64,000 nt of DNA from Amycolatopsis solani (GTDB lineage Bacteria; Actinomycetota; Actinomycetes; Mycobacteriales; Pseudonocardiaceae), in the NCBI RefSeq assembly GCF_033441515.1, contig NZ_JAWQJT010000001.1:1860001-1924000 (forward strand), read 5' to 3'. The translations under genes were made by a program, and so were the position numbers. Below, piece after piece: positions 9,501 to 15,434 of the stretch. The notes beneath the pieces are model-generated. The model did not search any database. It had not been told where the DNA came from and worked only from the letters and a program-made list of their open reading frames with translations. Positions within the stretch are counted from its first letter, which is position 1, and each line of letters begins with the position of its first letter.

Positions 9501-9759
9501 CGACCTGAGGGAGCTGGGCGAGTACCAGCGGGCGCGTGAGCTGGACGAGGACACCTTCGCCCGCCGCCGACGCGTCCTGGGCGAGGATCACCCCGACACC
9601 CTCGTCTCCGCCGACAACCTCGCTGTCGACCTTCGGGAGCTGGGTGAGCATCATCGAGCGCGTGAGCTGGACGAGGGCAACTTCCCCCGTACGGAGAGCG
9701 GTACCGGACCTGGTTTTCGCGCCCGTGTTGGTTGTGGCCCGTTCATCTCCGACGAGTGA
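6505..9759 (+). CDS. STAND/NLR-like protein: DUF4062 (TIR-like) - NB-ARC NTPase - TPR array
   Basis: A 1084-aa multidomain protein. Residues about 20-165 match DUF4062 (VFLSHTSELEEL, later EADIYVLIAGFRYG), a TIR-related fold. Residues about 205-450 are an NB-ARC/STAND NTPase with P-loop GMGGVGKTT (from residue 223), a Walker B-like WLVVFDNAE and a GLPLAVN-type motif (GDLPLAVNQAA). Residues about 603-1064 are eleven 42-residue TPR units. This is the effector-switch-sensor layout of bacterial NLR-like antiphage proteins. The start chosen is GTG 6505, after GAGGAG; upstream GTGs at 6460 and 6310 are open alternatives with no good ribosome site. The last repeat degenerates and the C-terminus (FPRTESGTGPGF onward) is not TPR, suggesting loss of the original 3' end. 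It lies directly after tRNA-Thr, with no integrase nearby. Confidence 0.85.
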   Translation: MLAVGESAKGQGRKPPARRVFLSHTSELEELPKPRSFVAAAKDAVAAAGDAVVDMSAFTARNVTPEQLDREMLAEADIYVLIAGFRYGTPVRNHSEVSYTEQEFEIATAAGMERLVFVLAEDAEGPSELFRDLKYGVRQEAFRKRLPDSGLTITTVSSPDELATKLERALNLVPRSRQESKLAGRISNIPARTVTFTGRDELLSGLRAALCSGRPAVVQALNGMGGVGKTTTAIEYAHRYADEYDVAWWVPSEDPDLVLGNLAALAQALDLSTAQDLPDVAVPRLRGVLESRGRWLVVFDNAENPAALRPLLPAGDGHVIITSRNPDWDDIGAALPVPEFSRPESVQLLRTRCDRLTNTDADRIADALGDLPLAVNQAARLLVITSLTAEEYLELLDERIHELMARYEEGSSYPVSLTAAWTVSFDQLARDRPAALNILTLVAWLAPEPVPLTLLTHQRGDAGATARDPLAFADVTAALRSRGMATVTTTTIQLHRVPAALLRARTRDDVVTEEDRDSTWPVVAVRLLNAALPENPLANPPSWPRWRELLPHLLSVCDPRREWQTAEGEVAHLLDRTASYLQTRGDPRAALPLFQRAYSLRRGLLGVDQSDTLTSARNLALVVRWLGEYQRACELNEDILARRRRVLGEDHPDTLTSASDLALVLRRLGKHLQARELDEDILARRRRVLGEDHPDTLTSASNLAIDLGASGDYQRSRELAEDTFARRRRLLGEDHPDTLTSASNLAYTIRELGDHQRARELGEDTLVRRRRLLGEDHPDTLTSASNLAVDLRALGEHQRARELDEDTFARSERVLGKDHPHTLVSAGNLASGLSDLGAHSRARELGEDTLVRRRRVLGEDHPDTLTSASNLAYTLRALGEYQRARELDEDTLARSERVLGADHPDTLVSAGNLASGLSDLGEHQRACEVGEDTLVRRRRVLGEDHPDTLISASHLAYDLRALGEYQRARELDEDTLARSERVLGADHPDTLVSASNLAVDLRELGEYQRARELDEDTFARRRRVLGEDHPDTLVSADNLAVDLRELGEHHRARELDEGNFPRTESGTGPGFRARVGCGPFISDE
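8311..9696 (+). repeat. Eleven tandem 126-bp units encoding the TPR array
   Basis: Units begin every 126 bp from 8311 (8437, 8563 and so on to 9571). The consensus motif reads RVLGEDHPDTLTSASNLA followed by an LGEYQRARELDEDT-like segment. Units 7-8 and 9-10 form a nearly identical 252-bp pair: long identical nucleotide stretches start near 9127 and 9379. The last unit (9571-9696) decays at its end. Such identity implies recent unit gain or gene conversion. Confidence 0.9.
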
Positions 9760-9765
9760 ACCGCG

Positions 9766-9821
9766 GCGGTTCGAGTCCTCGCGGCGGCTCGCAGGTCGAG
9801 CCCCATCCGCGACACCCTCGG
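9766..9821 (+). repeat. Direct repeat copy 2: diverged tRNA-Thr 3' end (attR-like remnant)
   Basis: It contains a T-arm-like GCGGTTCGAGTCCTCG, then GCGGCGGCTC matching the acceptor end, then GCAGGTC and CCCCATCCG shared with the region downstream of the real tRNA (47 of 57 aligned columns identical to 6231-6286). No D-arm or anticodon arm precedes it, so it is not a tRNA gene. It begins 7 bases after the stop of the NLR-like gene. Confidence 0.6.
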
Positions 9822-9890
9822 GACCGGATGTGCGCCCTCGCGGAGGCCCGGATCGCCAAGAAGTGAGATCCACCCGGTCGGGGGACGAAC

Positions 9891-9921
9891 GAAGGCCCCC
9901 GGCTCGTGACCGGGGGCCTTC
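9891..9921 (-). terminator. Terminator of the GreA-like gene
   Basis: A 12-bp stem, GAAGGCCCCCGG / CCGGGGGCCTTC, with loop CTCGTGA lies 13 bp past the stop of the minus-strand gene. Confidence 0.7.
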
Positions 9922-9934
9922 GGGAGAGCACTTC

Positions 9935-10399
9935 TTACTTCGGCGGGGCCAGCTTCACGACCGTCGCCTTGGCGTCGCCGCGGGGGGTTCGGTAGGTGAT
10001 CTCGTCGCCCGCCTTCTTGCCGACCAAGGCCAGGCCCAGGGGGCTGTCCGAGGTGATTGCGTCCGCGTCCTCGCCCGGGACCGTGACGACCTGGAACGTC
10101 TCTTCGTCGCCGTCCGAGAAGCGGAGGGTCACGCTTGTGCCGTCCGGGAGCTGGGCGTTGCCGTAGCCGCCGTGTTCCATCTTCGCGGCCAGGTCGGCGA
10201 TCTGGCGGTCGAGGCGGGCGGCCGCTTCGGCTCGGTCGATCACGTCCGCCTGGTCCGCCGCGTCGCCGGTGCGCTCCTGCTCGCCGGGTTGCGGCGCCAG
10301 GGCCAGTCGTTGTGCGCGCAAGTTCGCGATTTCCTTCTCCAGCTGGCTGCGCGCAGCCGGGCTGAGCCCCTTGTCCCCTGAGATCACCATGCCGCGCAT
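9935..10399 (-). CDS. GreA/GreB-family transcription elongation factor (paralogue-like)
   Basis: A 154-aa protein with an N-terminal coiled coil (about 10-70) and a C-terminal FKBP-like domain (about 80-154) containing ITSDSPLGLALVGKKAGD, the Gre hallmark. Gre factors enter the RNA polymerase secondary channel and promote cleavage of backtracked RNA through two acidic residues at the coiled-coil tip. Canonical actinobacterial GreA has a GDxxEN-type tip; here the matching stretch is GDAADQAD, with Asp for Glu. Together with its shorter coil this suggests a Gre paralogue rather than the main GreA. The start is ATG 10399 or the ATG three codons later (10390); the ribosome site is weak for both. 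Confidence 0.8.
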   Translation of the reverse strand: MRGMVISGDKGLSPAARSQLEKEIANLRAQRLALAPQPGEQERTGDAADQADVIDRAEAAARLDRQIADLAAKMEHGGYGNAQLPDGTSVTLRFSDGDEETFQVVTVPGEDADAITSDSPLGLALVGKKAGDEITYRTPRGDAKATVVKLAPPK

Positions 10400-10513
10400 T
10401 GTCCGCTGCGCGGACCGGGGTGGCCAATCCGGTTTTTCACCCGAAGGTCATCAGCGGGACGTCTGGCCTAGGATTCGGGCCTGCCGTCCAGTAAGAAGGT
10501 AACGAGAATCACC

Positions 10514-11104
10514 GTGAGCGCAGTCCCCGGTCGCAGCGACCGGCTCTCTCCCAACCAGCTTGCCAAGCAGGACCAGATCGTCGAAGCCGCGCGCGTGGTC
10601 CTCGCCCGCGACGGCCTTGCCGGGTGCACCGTCCGGGCCATCGCCGACGCCGGGCCGCTCACCAAGAGCGCGATCCACTACTACTTCGCCGACATCGACG
10701 TCCTCATCGACCGCGCGATGGCCGCCCACATCACCACCTTCGCGGCGGGGCTGCGCGAGGTGGCCGCGAAGCACGACGAACCGCGCCGGCGGCTCTTCGC
10801 CGTCCTCGAGGAGTACCTGCGCGTCTTCGCCGCCAACCCGAACGCGGCCTTCCTGTGGTTCGAGTACTGGATCGCCGCCGGGCGGGCGCAGCACCCGCAG
10901 GCCATCGACGTCATGCTCACGTCGCTCACCGAGCTGCTCGCCGAGCTCCTCGCCCCGCTCGACGTCGACGACCCGCGGGCGCGCGCCCGGGCGCTGCTGT
11001 CGTACCTGCTGGGCACGGTCGTCCAGCAGCGGGTGCGCCCGCGTCCGTTCGCCACCCTGCGTGCCGACATCGAGGCGCTCTGCTTCGCGAACTACGGCCA
11101 ATAA
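10514..11104 (+). CDS. TetR-family transcriptional regulator
   Basis: A 196-aa protein, starting at GTG 10514. The N-terminal helix-turn-helix (about 16-62) reads QDQIVEAARVVLARDGLAGC, then VRAIADAG and KSAIHYYFADID, the typical TetR pattern. The remaining helices form a ligand/dimer domain (VLEEYLRVFAANPNAAFLWF, QRVRPRP) of unknown ligand. It is divergent from the GreA-like gene and precedes a secreted carboxypeptidase on the same strand. The palindrome at 11115-11132, in the gap between them, is a candidate operator. Confidence 0.88.
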   Translation: MSAVPGRSDRLSPNQLAKQDQIVEAARVVLARDGLAGCTVRAIADAGPLTKSAIHYYFADIDVLIDRAMAAHITTFAAGLREVAAKHDEPRRRLFAVLEEYLRVFAANPNAAFLWFEYWIAAGRAQHPQAIDVMLTSLTELLAELLAPLDVDDPRARARALLSYLLGTVVQQRVRPRPFATLRADIEALCFANYGQ

Positions 11105-11114
11105 CGCCCAATAG

Positions 11115-11132
11115 ATCCGTAGAGGTACGGAT
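11115..11132. promoter_or_regulatory. Perfect 7-bp-arm palindrome between tetR-type gene and M14 gene
   Basis: ATCCGTA-GAGG-TACGGAT, 10 bp after the TetR stop and 57 bp before the carboxypeptidase start. The size and symmetry fit a TetR-type operator; it is too short and T-poor for a good terminator. Confidence 0.4.
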
Positions 11133-11189
11133 TGTGCGGTACGTCCGGCTCCGGCCAAGGTCGAGGAACCCCCGAGAGCAGGAGACGTG

Positions 11190-12413
11190 ATGCGCACACG
11201 AACGTGCATGGCAGCGGCCGCGGCCGTCCTCTTGGTGCTCACCGCCGGCGGCCAGGCCGGTGCCGCCCAGCCCGGCGGACCGCAGGTGTACGAGGTCAGC
11301 GGCACCGGCACCGCCCAGCAGCGCACCGAGGTCGCGCGGACCGGCGCGGACATCCTCGACGTCGAAGGCGCGACGACGACGATCATCGCCAACCCCGGCG
11401 AAGTGGCCCAGCTGCGCGCGCTCGGCTTCGGCGTGAAGGCGCTGGGGAAGGTGAACCGGCCCGAGGGCGCCGAGACCGTCGAAGACTTCCCGGCCGGCTA
11501 CACCGGTTACCACACGTACGCGGAGACGCAGACCGAGCTGCAGAAGGCCGTCGCGAACTACCCGACGCTCGCGAAGCTCGGCAGCGTCGGCAACTCCTAC
11601 GAGGGCCGCGCGCTGTCGGTGCTCAAGATCAGCGACAACGCCGGCACCGACGAGAACGAGCCCGAGGTCCTCTTCACCTGCAACCAGCACGCGCGCGAGC
11701 ACCTCACCACCGAGATGTGCCTCCGCATCGTGCAGCGGCTGACCAGCGGGTACGCCACCGACCCGGCGATCAAGCGGCTCGTCGACAGTGCCGAGATCTG
11801 GGTCGTCCCGAGCGTCAACCCGGACGGCTCCGAGTACGACATCTCCGGCGGCACGTTCCACAGCTGGCGCAAGAACCGCCAGGGTCCCGGCACCGACACC
11901 AACCGCAACTGGGGCTACAAGTGGGGCTGCTGCGGCGGCTCGTCGGGCTCGACGTCCAGCGAGACCTACCGTGGCACGGCGGCGTTCTCCGCGCCGGAGA
12001 CCCGCGCCGTCTCGAACTGGGTGAACTCGCGGGTGGTCGGCGGCGTCCAGCAGATCAAGACGCACATCGACTTCCACACCTACTCCGAGCTGGTGCTCTG
12101 GCCGTTCGGGTACACCTACGCCGACACCGCGCCCGGCCTGACCGCGGCCGAGGCGCAGAAGTTCCAGTCGCTCGGCAGGCAGATGGCCGCGACCAACAAC
12201 TACACGCCGCAGCAGTCCAGCGACCTCTACATCACCGACGGCAGCGTCAACGACTGGATGTGGGCGCAGCACAAGATCTGGAGCTTCACCTTCGAGATGT
12301 ACCCGAAGGGCAGCAGCCCGGGCTTCTACCCGCGCGACACCCAGATCGTGCCGCAGACGACCCGCAACGACCAGGCCGTGGACATCCTCATCAACGCCGC
12401 GATCACCGGCTGA
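11190..12413 (+). CDS. Secreted zinc carboxypeptidase, M14 family
   Basis: A 407-aa exported metallopeptidase. The ATG at 11190 is preceded by AGGAG and followed by a signal peptide (RTCMAAAAAVLLVLTAG, cleavage near AGAAQ). A GTG one codon upstream is the alternative. M14 landmarks are visible: zinc motif NQHARE (HxxE), SVNPDGSEY, the NRNWGYKWG segment with substrate-binding Asn-Arg, the second zinc histidine in HIDFHTYSEL, and the catalytic glutamate in FTFEMYP. An N-terminal propeptide-like region (about 30-110) precedes the catalytic domain. It removes C-terminal amino acids from peptides outside the cell. A CCGG cysteine stretch (WGCCGG) could form a disulfide. Confidence 0.92.
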   Translation: MRTRTCMAAAAAVLLVLTAGGQAGAAQPGGPQVYEVSGTGTAQQRTEVARTGADILDVEGATTTIIANPGEVAQLRALGFGVKALGKVNRPEGAETVEDFPAGYTGYHTYAETQTELQKAVANYPTLAKLGSVGNSYEGRALSVLKISDNAGTDENEPEVLFTCNQHAREHLTTEMCLRIVQRLTSGYATDPAIKRLVDSAEIWVVPSVNPDGSEYDISGGTFHSWRKNRQGPGTDTNRNWGYKWGCCGGSSGSTSSETYRGTAAFSAPETRAVSNWVNSRVVGGVQQIKTHIDFHTYSELVLWPFGYTYADTAPGLTAAEAQKFQSLGRQMAATNNYTPQQSSDLYITDGSVNDWMWAQHKIWSFTFEMYPKGSSPGFYPRDTQIVPQTTRNDQAVDILINAAITG

Positions 12414-12437
12414 CCCCCAGCGGCCTGGTGCGCGGCT

Positions 12438-12484
12438 CGCGAAGGGCCTCCTTCCCCGTCGACCGGGGGAGGAGGCCCTCGCGG
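12438..12484 (+). terminator. Long imperfect hairpin after the carboxypeptidase gene
   Basis: Arms beginning CGCGAAGGGCCTCCT and ending AGGAGGCCCTCGCG pair around the loop GTCGACC with one bulged base. It lies just before the next gene, so that gene probably has its own very short leader. Confidence 0.65.
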
Positions 12485-12498
12485 TTAGGGTGCGGGGC

Positions 12499-13017
12499 AT
12501 GCCTCTGTTCTCGTTCGAAGGGCTCAGCCCGCAGGTCCACCCGGACGCCTGGATCGCACCCACGGCCACCCTCATCGGCGACGTCGTCGTCGAAAAGGAC
12601 GCCTCGATCTGGTTCGGCGCGGTGATCCGGGCCGACTTCGGCCGGATCGTCATCCGCGAGGGCGCCAACGTCCAGGACAACTCGGTGATCCACGTCAACG
12701 ACGGCGTCTGCGAGGTCGGCAAGAACGTCACCGTGGGCCACCAGTGCCTGGTGCACGACTGCACGATCGGGGAGCAGGCGCTGATCGGCAACGGCTCGAC
12801 GGTGCTCGACAAGGCGAAGATCGGCGCGCGGGCGCTGGTCGCGGCCGGCGCCACGGTCACGCCGGCGACGGAGGTGCCCGACGAGGTCATCGCGATGGGC
12901 AGCCCGGCCAAGAAGTTCGTCCCGCTGACCGACTCGGCGCGGATGTGGGTCGAGCACAACGCGGCGATCTACCAGGAGCTGGCGCGCCGGCACCGTGCGG
13001 GGACAAAATCGGTTTGA
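12499..13017 (+). CDS. Gamma-carbonic-anhydrase-like hexapeptide-repeat protein
   Basis: A 172-aa left-handed beta-helix protein of the gamma-CA/PaaY/YrdA family. Hexapeptide repeats run from about residue 10 to 130 (WIAPTATLIGDVVVEKDASIW and onward). Metal-ligand histidines are visible in VIHVND and GHQCLVHDC. An alpha-helical tail follows. The start chosen is ATG 12499; a GTG at 12490 is in frame. Members bind zinc or iron and some hydrate CO2, but many are inactive and the physiological substrate cannot be told from sequence. It follows a terminator, so it is probably a separate unit that may include the L11-like gene 33 bp downstream. Confidence 0.88.
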   Translation: MPLFSFEGLSPQVHPDAWIAPTATLIGDVVVEKDASIWFGAVIRADFGRIVIREGANVQDNSVIHVNDGVCEVGKNVTVGHQCLVHDCTIGEQALIGNGSTVLDKAKIGARALVAAGATVTPATEVPDEVIAMGSPAKKFVPLTDSARMWVEHNAAIYQELARRHRAGTKSV

Positions 13018-13050
13018 CCCTCCAGTAACTGGAGACCCTAGCTTCGGGGC

Positions 13051-13473
13051 ATGGCTCCGAAGAAACTCACCCACCAGGTCACCCTCGAGCTCACCGCGGG
13101 CAACGCCCCGGTCGTCGACCTCGGCAAGATGCTGGGGCAGACCGGGGTCAACCTCGTCGAGGTCAAGAAGGCTTACGACGCGGCGACGACGACCCAGCGC
13201 GGCGACATCGTGCCGGTCGTCGTCTCGGTGTTCGAGGACCGCTCGTTCGCGCTGCGGCTCAAGACGCCGCCGACGTCGTTCCTCATCAAGAAGGCGTTGG
13301 GGGACAAGGGATCCGCGCGGCCGGGGCACGAGGTCGCCGGCAAGCTGACGACCGGGCAGCTGCGGGAGATCGCCACGCGCAAGCTGCCGGACCTGAACAC
13401 CTCGGACGTCGAGGCGGCGATGCGCACGATCGCGGGCACGGCTCGCTCCATGGGTGTCGTGGTCGTGGACTGA
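13051..13473 (+). CDS. Divergent ribosomal protein L11 (uL11) paralogue
   Basis: A 140-aa protein that aligns end to end with L11. Shared segments include LGQTGVNLVEVKKAYDA, VFEDRSFALRLKTPP, LREIATRKLPDLNTSDVEAA and the C-terminal RNA-binding IAGTARSMGV. The N-terminal proline loop, PPVGPALGQ in normal L11, reads VDLGKMLGQ, so the conserved prolines at which thiopeptide-resistance changes are known are gone. It is not linked to rplA, nusG or secE, which normally surround the canonical rplK, so it is probably a second copy. It could replace L11 under some condition or protect against thiostrepton-like compounds (inference). It overlaps no neighbour; the CGNR-like gene starts 2 bp after its stop. 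Confidence 0.85.
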   Translation: MAPKKLTHQVTLELTAGNAPVVDLGKMLGQTGVNLVEVKKAYDAATTTQRGDIVPVVVSVFEDRSFALRLKTPPTSFLIKKALGDKGSARPGHEVAGKLTTGQLREIATRKLPDLNTSDVEAAMRTIAGTARSMGVVVVD

Positions 13474-13474
13474 C

Positions 13475-13879
13475 GTGCGCAAGCACGCGGTGGTGCCGCC
13501 GTTCCACGCGCTGGACCCCGAGCTCGGGGTCGCGGAACAGTTGCTGCGCCGGGGAAATCCGCAGCTTTGCGCGATCGTCGCCCGGCTGCCCGACGAAGTC
13601 GCGGCCGCGCACTGCCTCAACTCCGTGCTGGCGGAGGCGGGAGCGCGGCCGCGGCTCGTCGCGACCGGGCCGGCGTGGCGGATCGTCTACGTGACGCCCT
13701 ACGCGGGAACCGGCGAGCTGGCCGCGGGCGCGGCCGGGCTGGCCGAACTCGTCATGGTCGGCGGCTGGCGGCGGGTGAAGCGCTGCGCCACCTGCGCGAA
13801 GCCGTTCTGCGACCGGACGTCGGGGTGCACCCGCAAGTGGTGCGCCGAACACCGCCGGGGCACTGGCGGGGTGGACTAG
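13475..13879 (+). CDS. CGNR-like zinc-finger protein
   Basis: A 134-aa protein. The start chosen is GTG 13475, immediately after the L11-like stop; GTG 13454 would overlap that gene. The N-terminal part (about 1-95) is helical (PPFHALDPELGVAEQLL) and resembles the stress-induced N-domain of CGNR proteins. The C-terminus has a cysteine cluster KRCATCAKPFC followed by RTSGCTRKWCAEHRR, the zinc-ribbon arrangement of CGNR regulators (W-R-x-K-x-C-x2-C...WC), though the literal CGNR tetrapeptide is absent. CGNR proteins are putative DNA-binding regulators of unknown ligand. Tight spacing suggests co-transcription with the L11-like gene. Confidence 0.68.
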   Translation: MRKHAVVPPFHALDPELGVAEQLLRRGNPQLCAIVARLPDEVAAAHCLNSVLAEAGARPRLVATGPAWRIVYVTPYAGTGELAAGAAGLAELVMVGGWRRVKRCATCAKPFCDRTSGCTRKWCAEHRRGTGGVD

Positions 13880-13892
13880 GCTTTCTCCCGCA

Positions 13893-13966
13893 GCAGCGAC
13901 TGGCGCCATCGAGGTGGAGCACCACCGGGAAGCGACGACGAGGCCGGCACCGCGCGCCTGGGTGAA
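13893..13966 (+). promoter_or_regulatory. ZTP (pfl) riboswitch upstream of glyA
   Basis: The segment carries hallmark blocks of the ZTP/pfl riboswitch in order: GCGACTGGCG (13896-13905), the P1 strand GGTGGAGCACCACCGGGAAG around 13913-13932, then CGCGCGCCTGGGT near 13951-13963 for the pseudoknot half. ZTP riboswitches sense the purine precursor ZMP/ZTP, a signal of low 10-formyl-tetrahydrofolate. They commonly control glyA and other one-carbon genes, and glyA begins 26 bp downstream here. Recognition is from conserved sequence; no folding was computed. Confidence 0.8.
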
Positions 13967-13991
13967 GGCCACTCCAGAGCCGGAGTACGCC

Positions 13992-15260
13992 ATGACACAC
14001 CAGCCAGCACTGAACGCGCTCACCGCCGCCGACCCGCAGATCGCCGGGCTGGTCGAGGACGAAGCGAAGCGCCAGCACGACAAGATCCGCCTGATCGCGT
14101 CAGAGAACTACGTCTCGCAAGCCGTCCTCGAAGCGACCGGCAGCGTGCTCACCAACAAGTACTCCGAGGGCTACGCGGGCAAGCGGTACTACGAGGGCCA
14201 GCAGTTCATCGACCAGGTCGAGCAGGTCGCCATCGACCGGGCGAAGGCCGTGTTCGGCGCCGACCACGCGAACGTCCAGCCGTACTCCGGGTCCCCGGCG
14301 AACCTCGCGGTCTACCTCGCCTTCGCCGAGCCCGGCGACACCGTGCTGGGGATGGCGCTGCCGGACGGCGGCCACCTCACCCACGGCTGGGGCGTGTCCG
14401 CGACCGGCAAGTGGTTCACCCCGGTGCGCTACGGCGTCGCCAAGGAGACCGGCCGCGTCGACCTCGACCAGGTCCGCGACCTGGCCCGCGAGCACCGGCC
14501 GAAGCTGATCTTCTGCGGTGGCACGGCGATCCCGCGCACGATCGACTTCCCGGCGTTCGCGGAGATCGCCGCGGAGGTCGGCGCGGTGCTCGTCGCCGAC
14601 ATCGCGCACATCGCCGGCCTCGTCGCGGGTGGCGCGCACCCGTCGCCGATCGGGCACGCGCAGGTCGTCACGACGACCACGCACAAGACCCTCCGCGGGC
14701 CGCGCGGCGCGATGATCCTGTCCGACGCCGAGCACGCCAAAGCCGTCGACAAGGCGGTGTTCCCGGGGCTGCAGGGTGGCCCGCACGACCACACGACGGC
14801 GGCCATCGCGGTCGCGCTCGGCGAGGCGCAGCAGCCGTCGTTCAGCGAGTACGCGCACACGATCGTCGCCAACGCCCGCGCGCTGGCGGACGCCCTGCTG
14901 GCGAAGGGGTACGACCTGGTCTCCGGCGGCACGGACAACCACCTGCTGCTGATCGACCTGACGAACAAGGCGGTCGCGGGCAAGCCGGCGGCGAAGGCGC
15001 TGGACCGGGCGGGCATCGAGCTGAACTACAACACGGTCCCGTTCGACCCGCGCAAGCCGTTCGACCCGTCCGGCATCCGGCTCGGCACGTCCGCGATCAC
15101 CACCCGCGGCCTCAAGCCGGAGCACCAGACCCAGGTGGCGGACTGGATCGACCGCACGATCACCGCCGCGGCCGCTTCCGACGACTCCTCCTTGGACGCG
15201 ATCGCCGCGGAGATCCGCGAGTTCCTGACCCCGTTCCCCATCCCGGGCTACTCCGCCTGA
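13992..15260 (+). CDS. glyA: Serine hydroxymethyltransferase
   Basis: A 422-aa PLP enzyme that converts serine and tetrahydrofolate to glycine and 5,10-methylene-THF, the main source of one-carbon units. Family landmarks: LIASENYVSQAV, NKYSEGYAGKRYYEGQ, PYSGSPANLAVY, the PLP-lysine motif TTTTHKTLRGPRG, and RLGTSAITTRG. Length is normal (about 420). Two usual residues vary (SGSPANLAVY for SGSQAN; IAHIAGLVA is normal), hinting at the glyA paralogue type common in actinomycetes. The ATG at 13992 is chosen; the frame is open upstream only through the riboswitch. Expression is likely raised when ZMP/ZTP accumulates. Confidence 0.95.
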   Translation: MTHQPALNALTAADPQIAGLVEDEAKRQHDKIRLIASENYVSQAVLEATGSVLTNKYSEGYAGKRYYEGQQFIDQVEQVAIDRAKAVFGADHANVQPYSGSPANLAVYLAFAEPGDTVLGMALPDGGHLTHGWGVSATGKWFTPVRYGVAKETGRVDLDQVRDLAREHRPKLIFCGGTAIPRTIDFPAFAEIAAEVGAVLVADIAHIAGLVAGGAHPSPIGHAQVVTTTTHKTLRGPRGAMILSDAEHAKAVDKAVFPGLQGGPHDHTTAAIAVALGEAQQPSFSEYAHTIVANARALADALLAKGYDLVSGGTDNHLLLIDLTNKAVAGKPAAKALDRAGIELNYNTVPFDPRKPFDPSGIRLGTSAITTRGLKPEHQTQVADWIDRTITAAAASDDSSLDAIAAEIREFLTPFPIPGYSA

Positions 15261-15268
15261 CCCTCACC

Positions 15269-15307
15269 CCGAAGGCGGCACTTTCATAGGGAAAGTGCCG
15301 CCTTCGG
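15269..15307 (+). terminator. 17-bp perfect hairpin terminator of glyA
   Basis: CCGAAGGCGGCACTTTC and its exact complement GAAAGTGCCGCCTTCGG around ATAGG, 9 bp after the glyA stop. It belongs to the set of long perfect intergenic palindromes seen across the window. Confidence 0.8.
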
Positions 15308-15372
15308 CATGTCATGGGGCGCGAGACCGGGCTCACAGAATATTTGATTGCAGGATACAAGCTTCCGGGGAA

Positions 15373-15418
15373 TACTTGGCTCAAGCAAGTAGTTGAGCGG
15401 TACAAGCAACTACCAAGT
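15373..15418 (+). promoter_or_regulatory. Nested inverted repeats in the MFS exporter promoter (candidate operator)
   Basis: TACTTG (15373-15378) is complementary to CAAGTA (15386-15391), and GTAGTTG (15389-15395) to CAACTAC (15407-15413). The CAAG/CTTG-rich dyads just upstream of the ribosome site GAGGGAG are the usual form of MarR/TetR operators controlling DHA2 exporters. No regulator gene adjoins. Confidence 0.5.
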
Positions 15419-15434
15419 CCCGAGGGAGACCACC

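Noticed and set aside
9761..9821. Second tRNA gene
   Set aside because: Only a T-arm and acceptor-like 3' part is present; there is no D-arm, anticodon arm or 5' acceptor strand.
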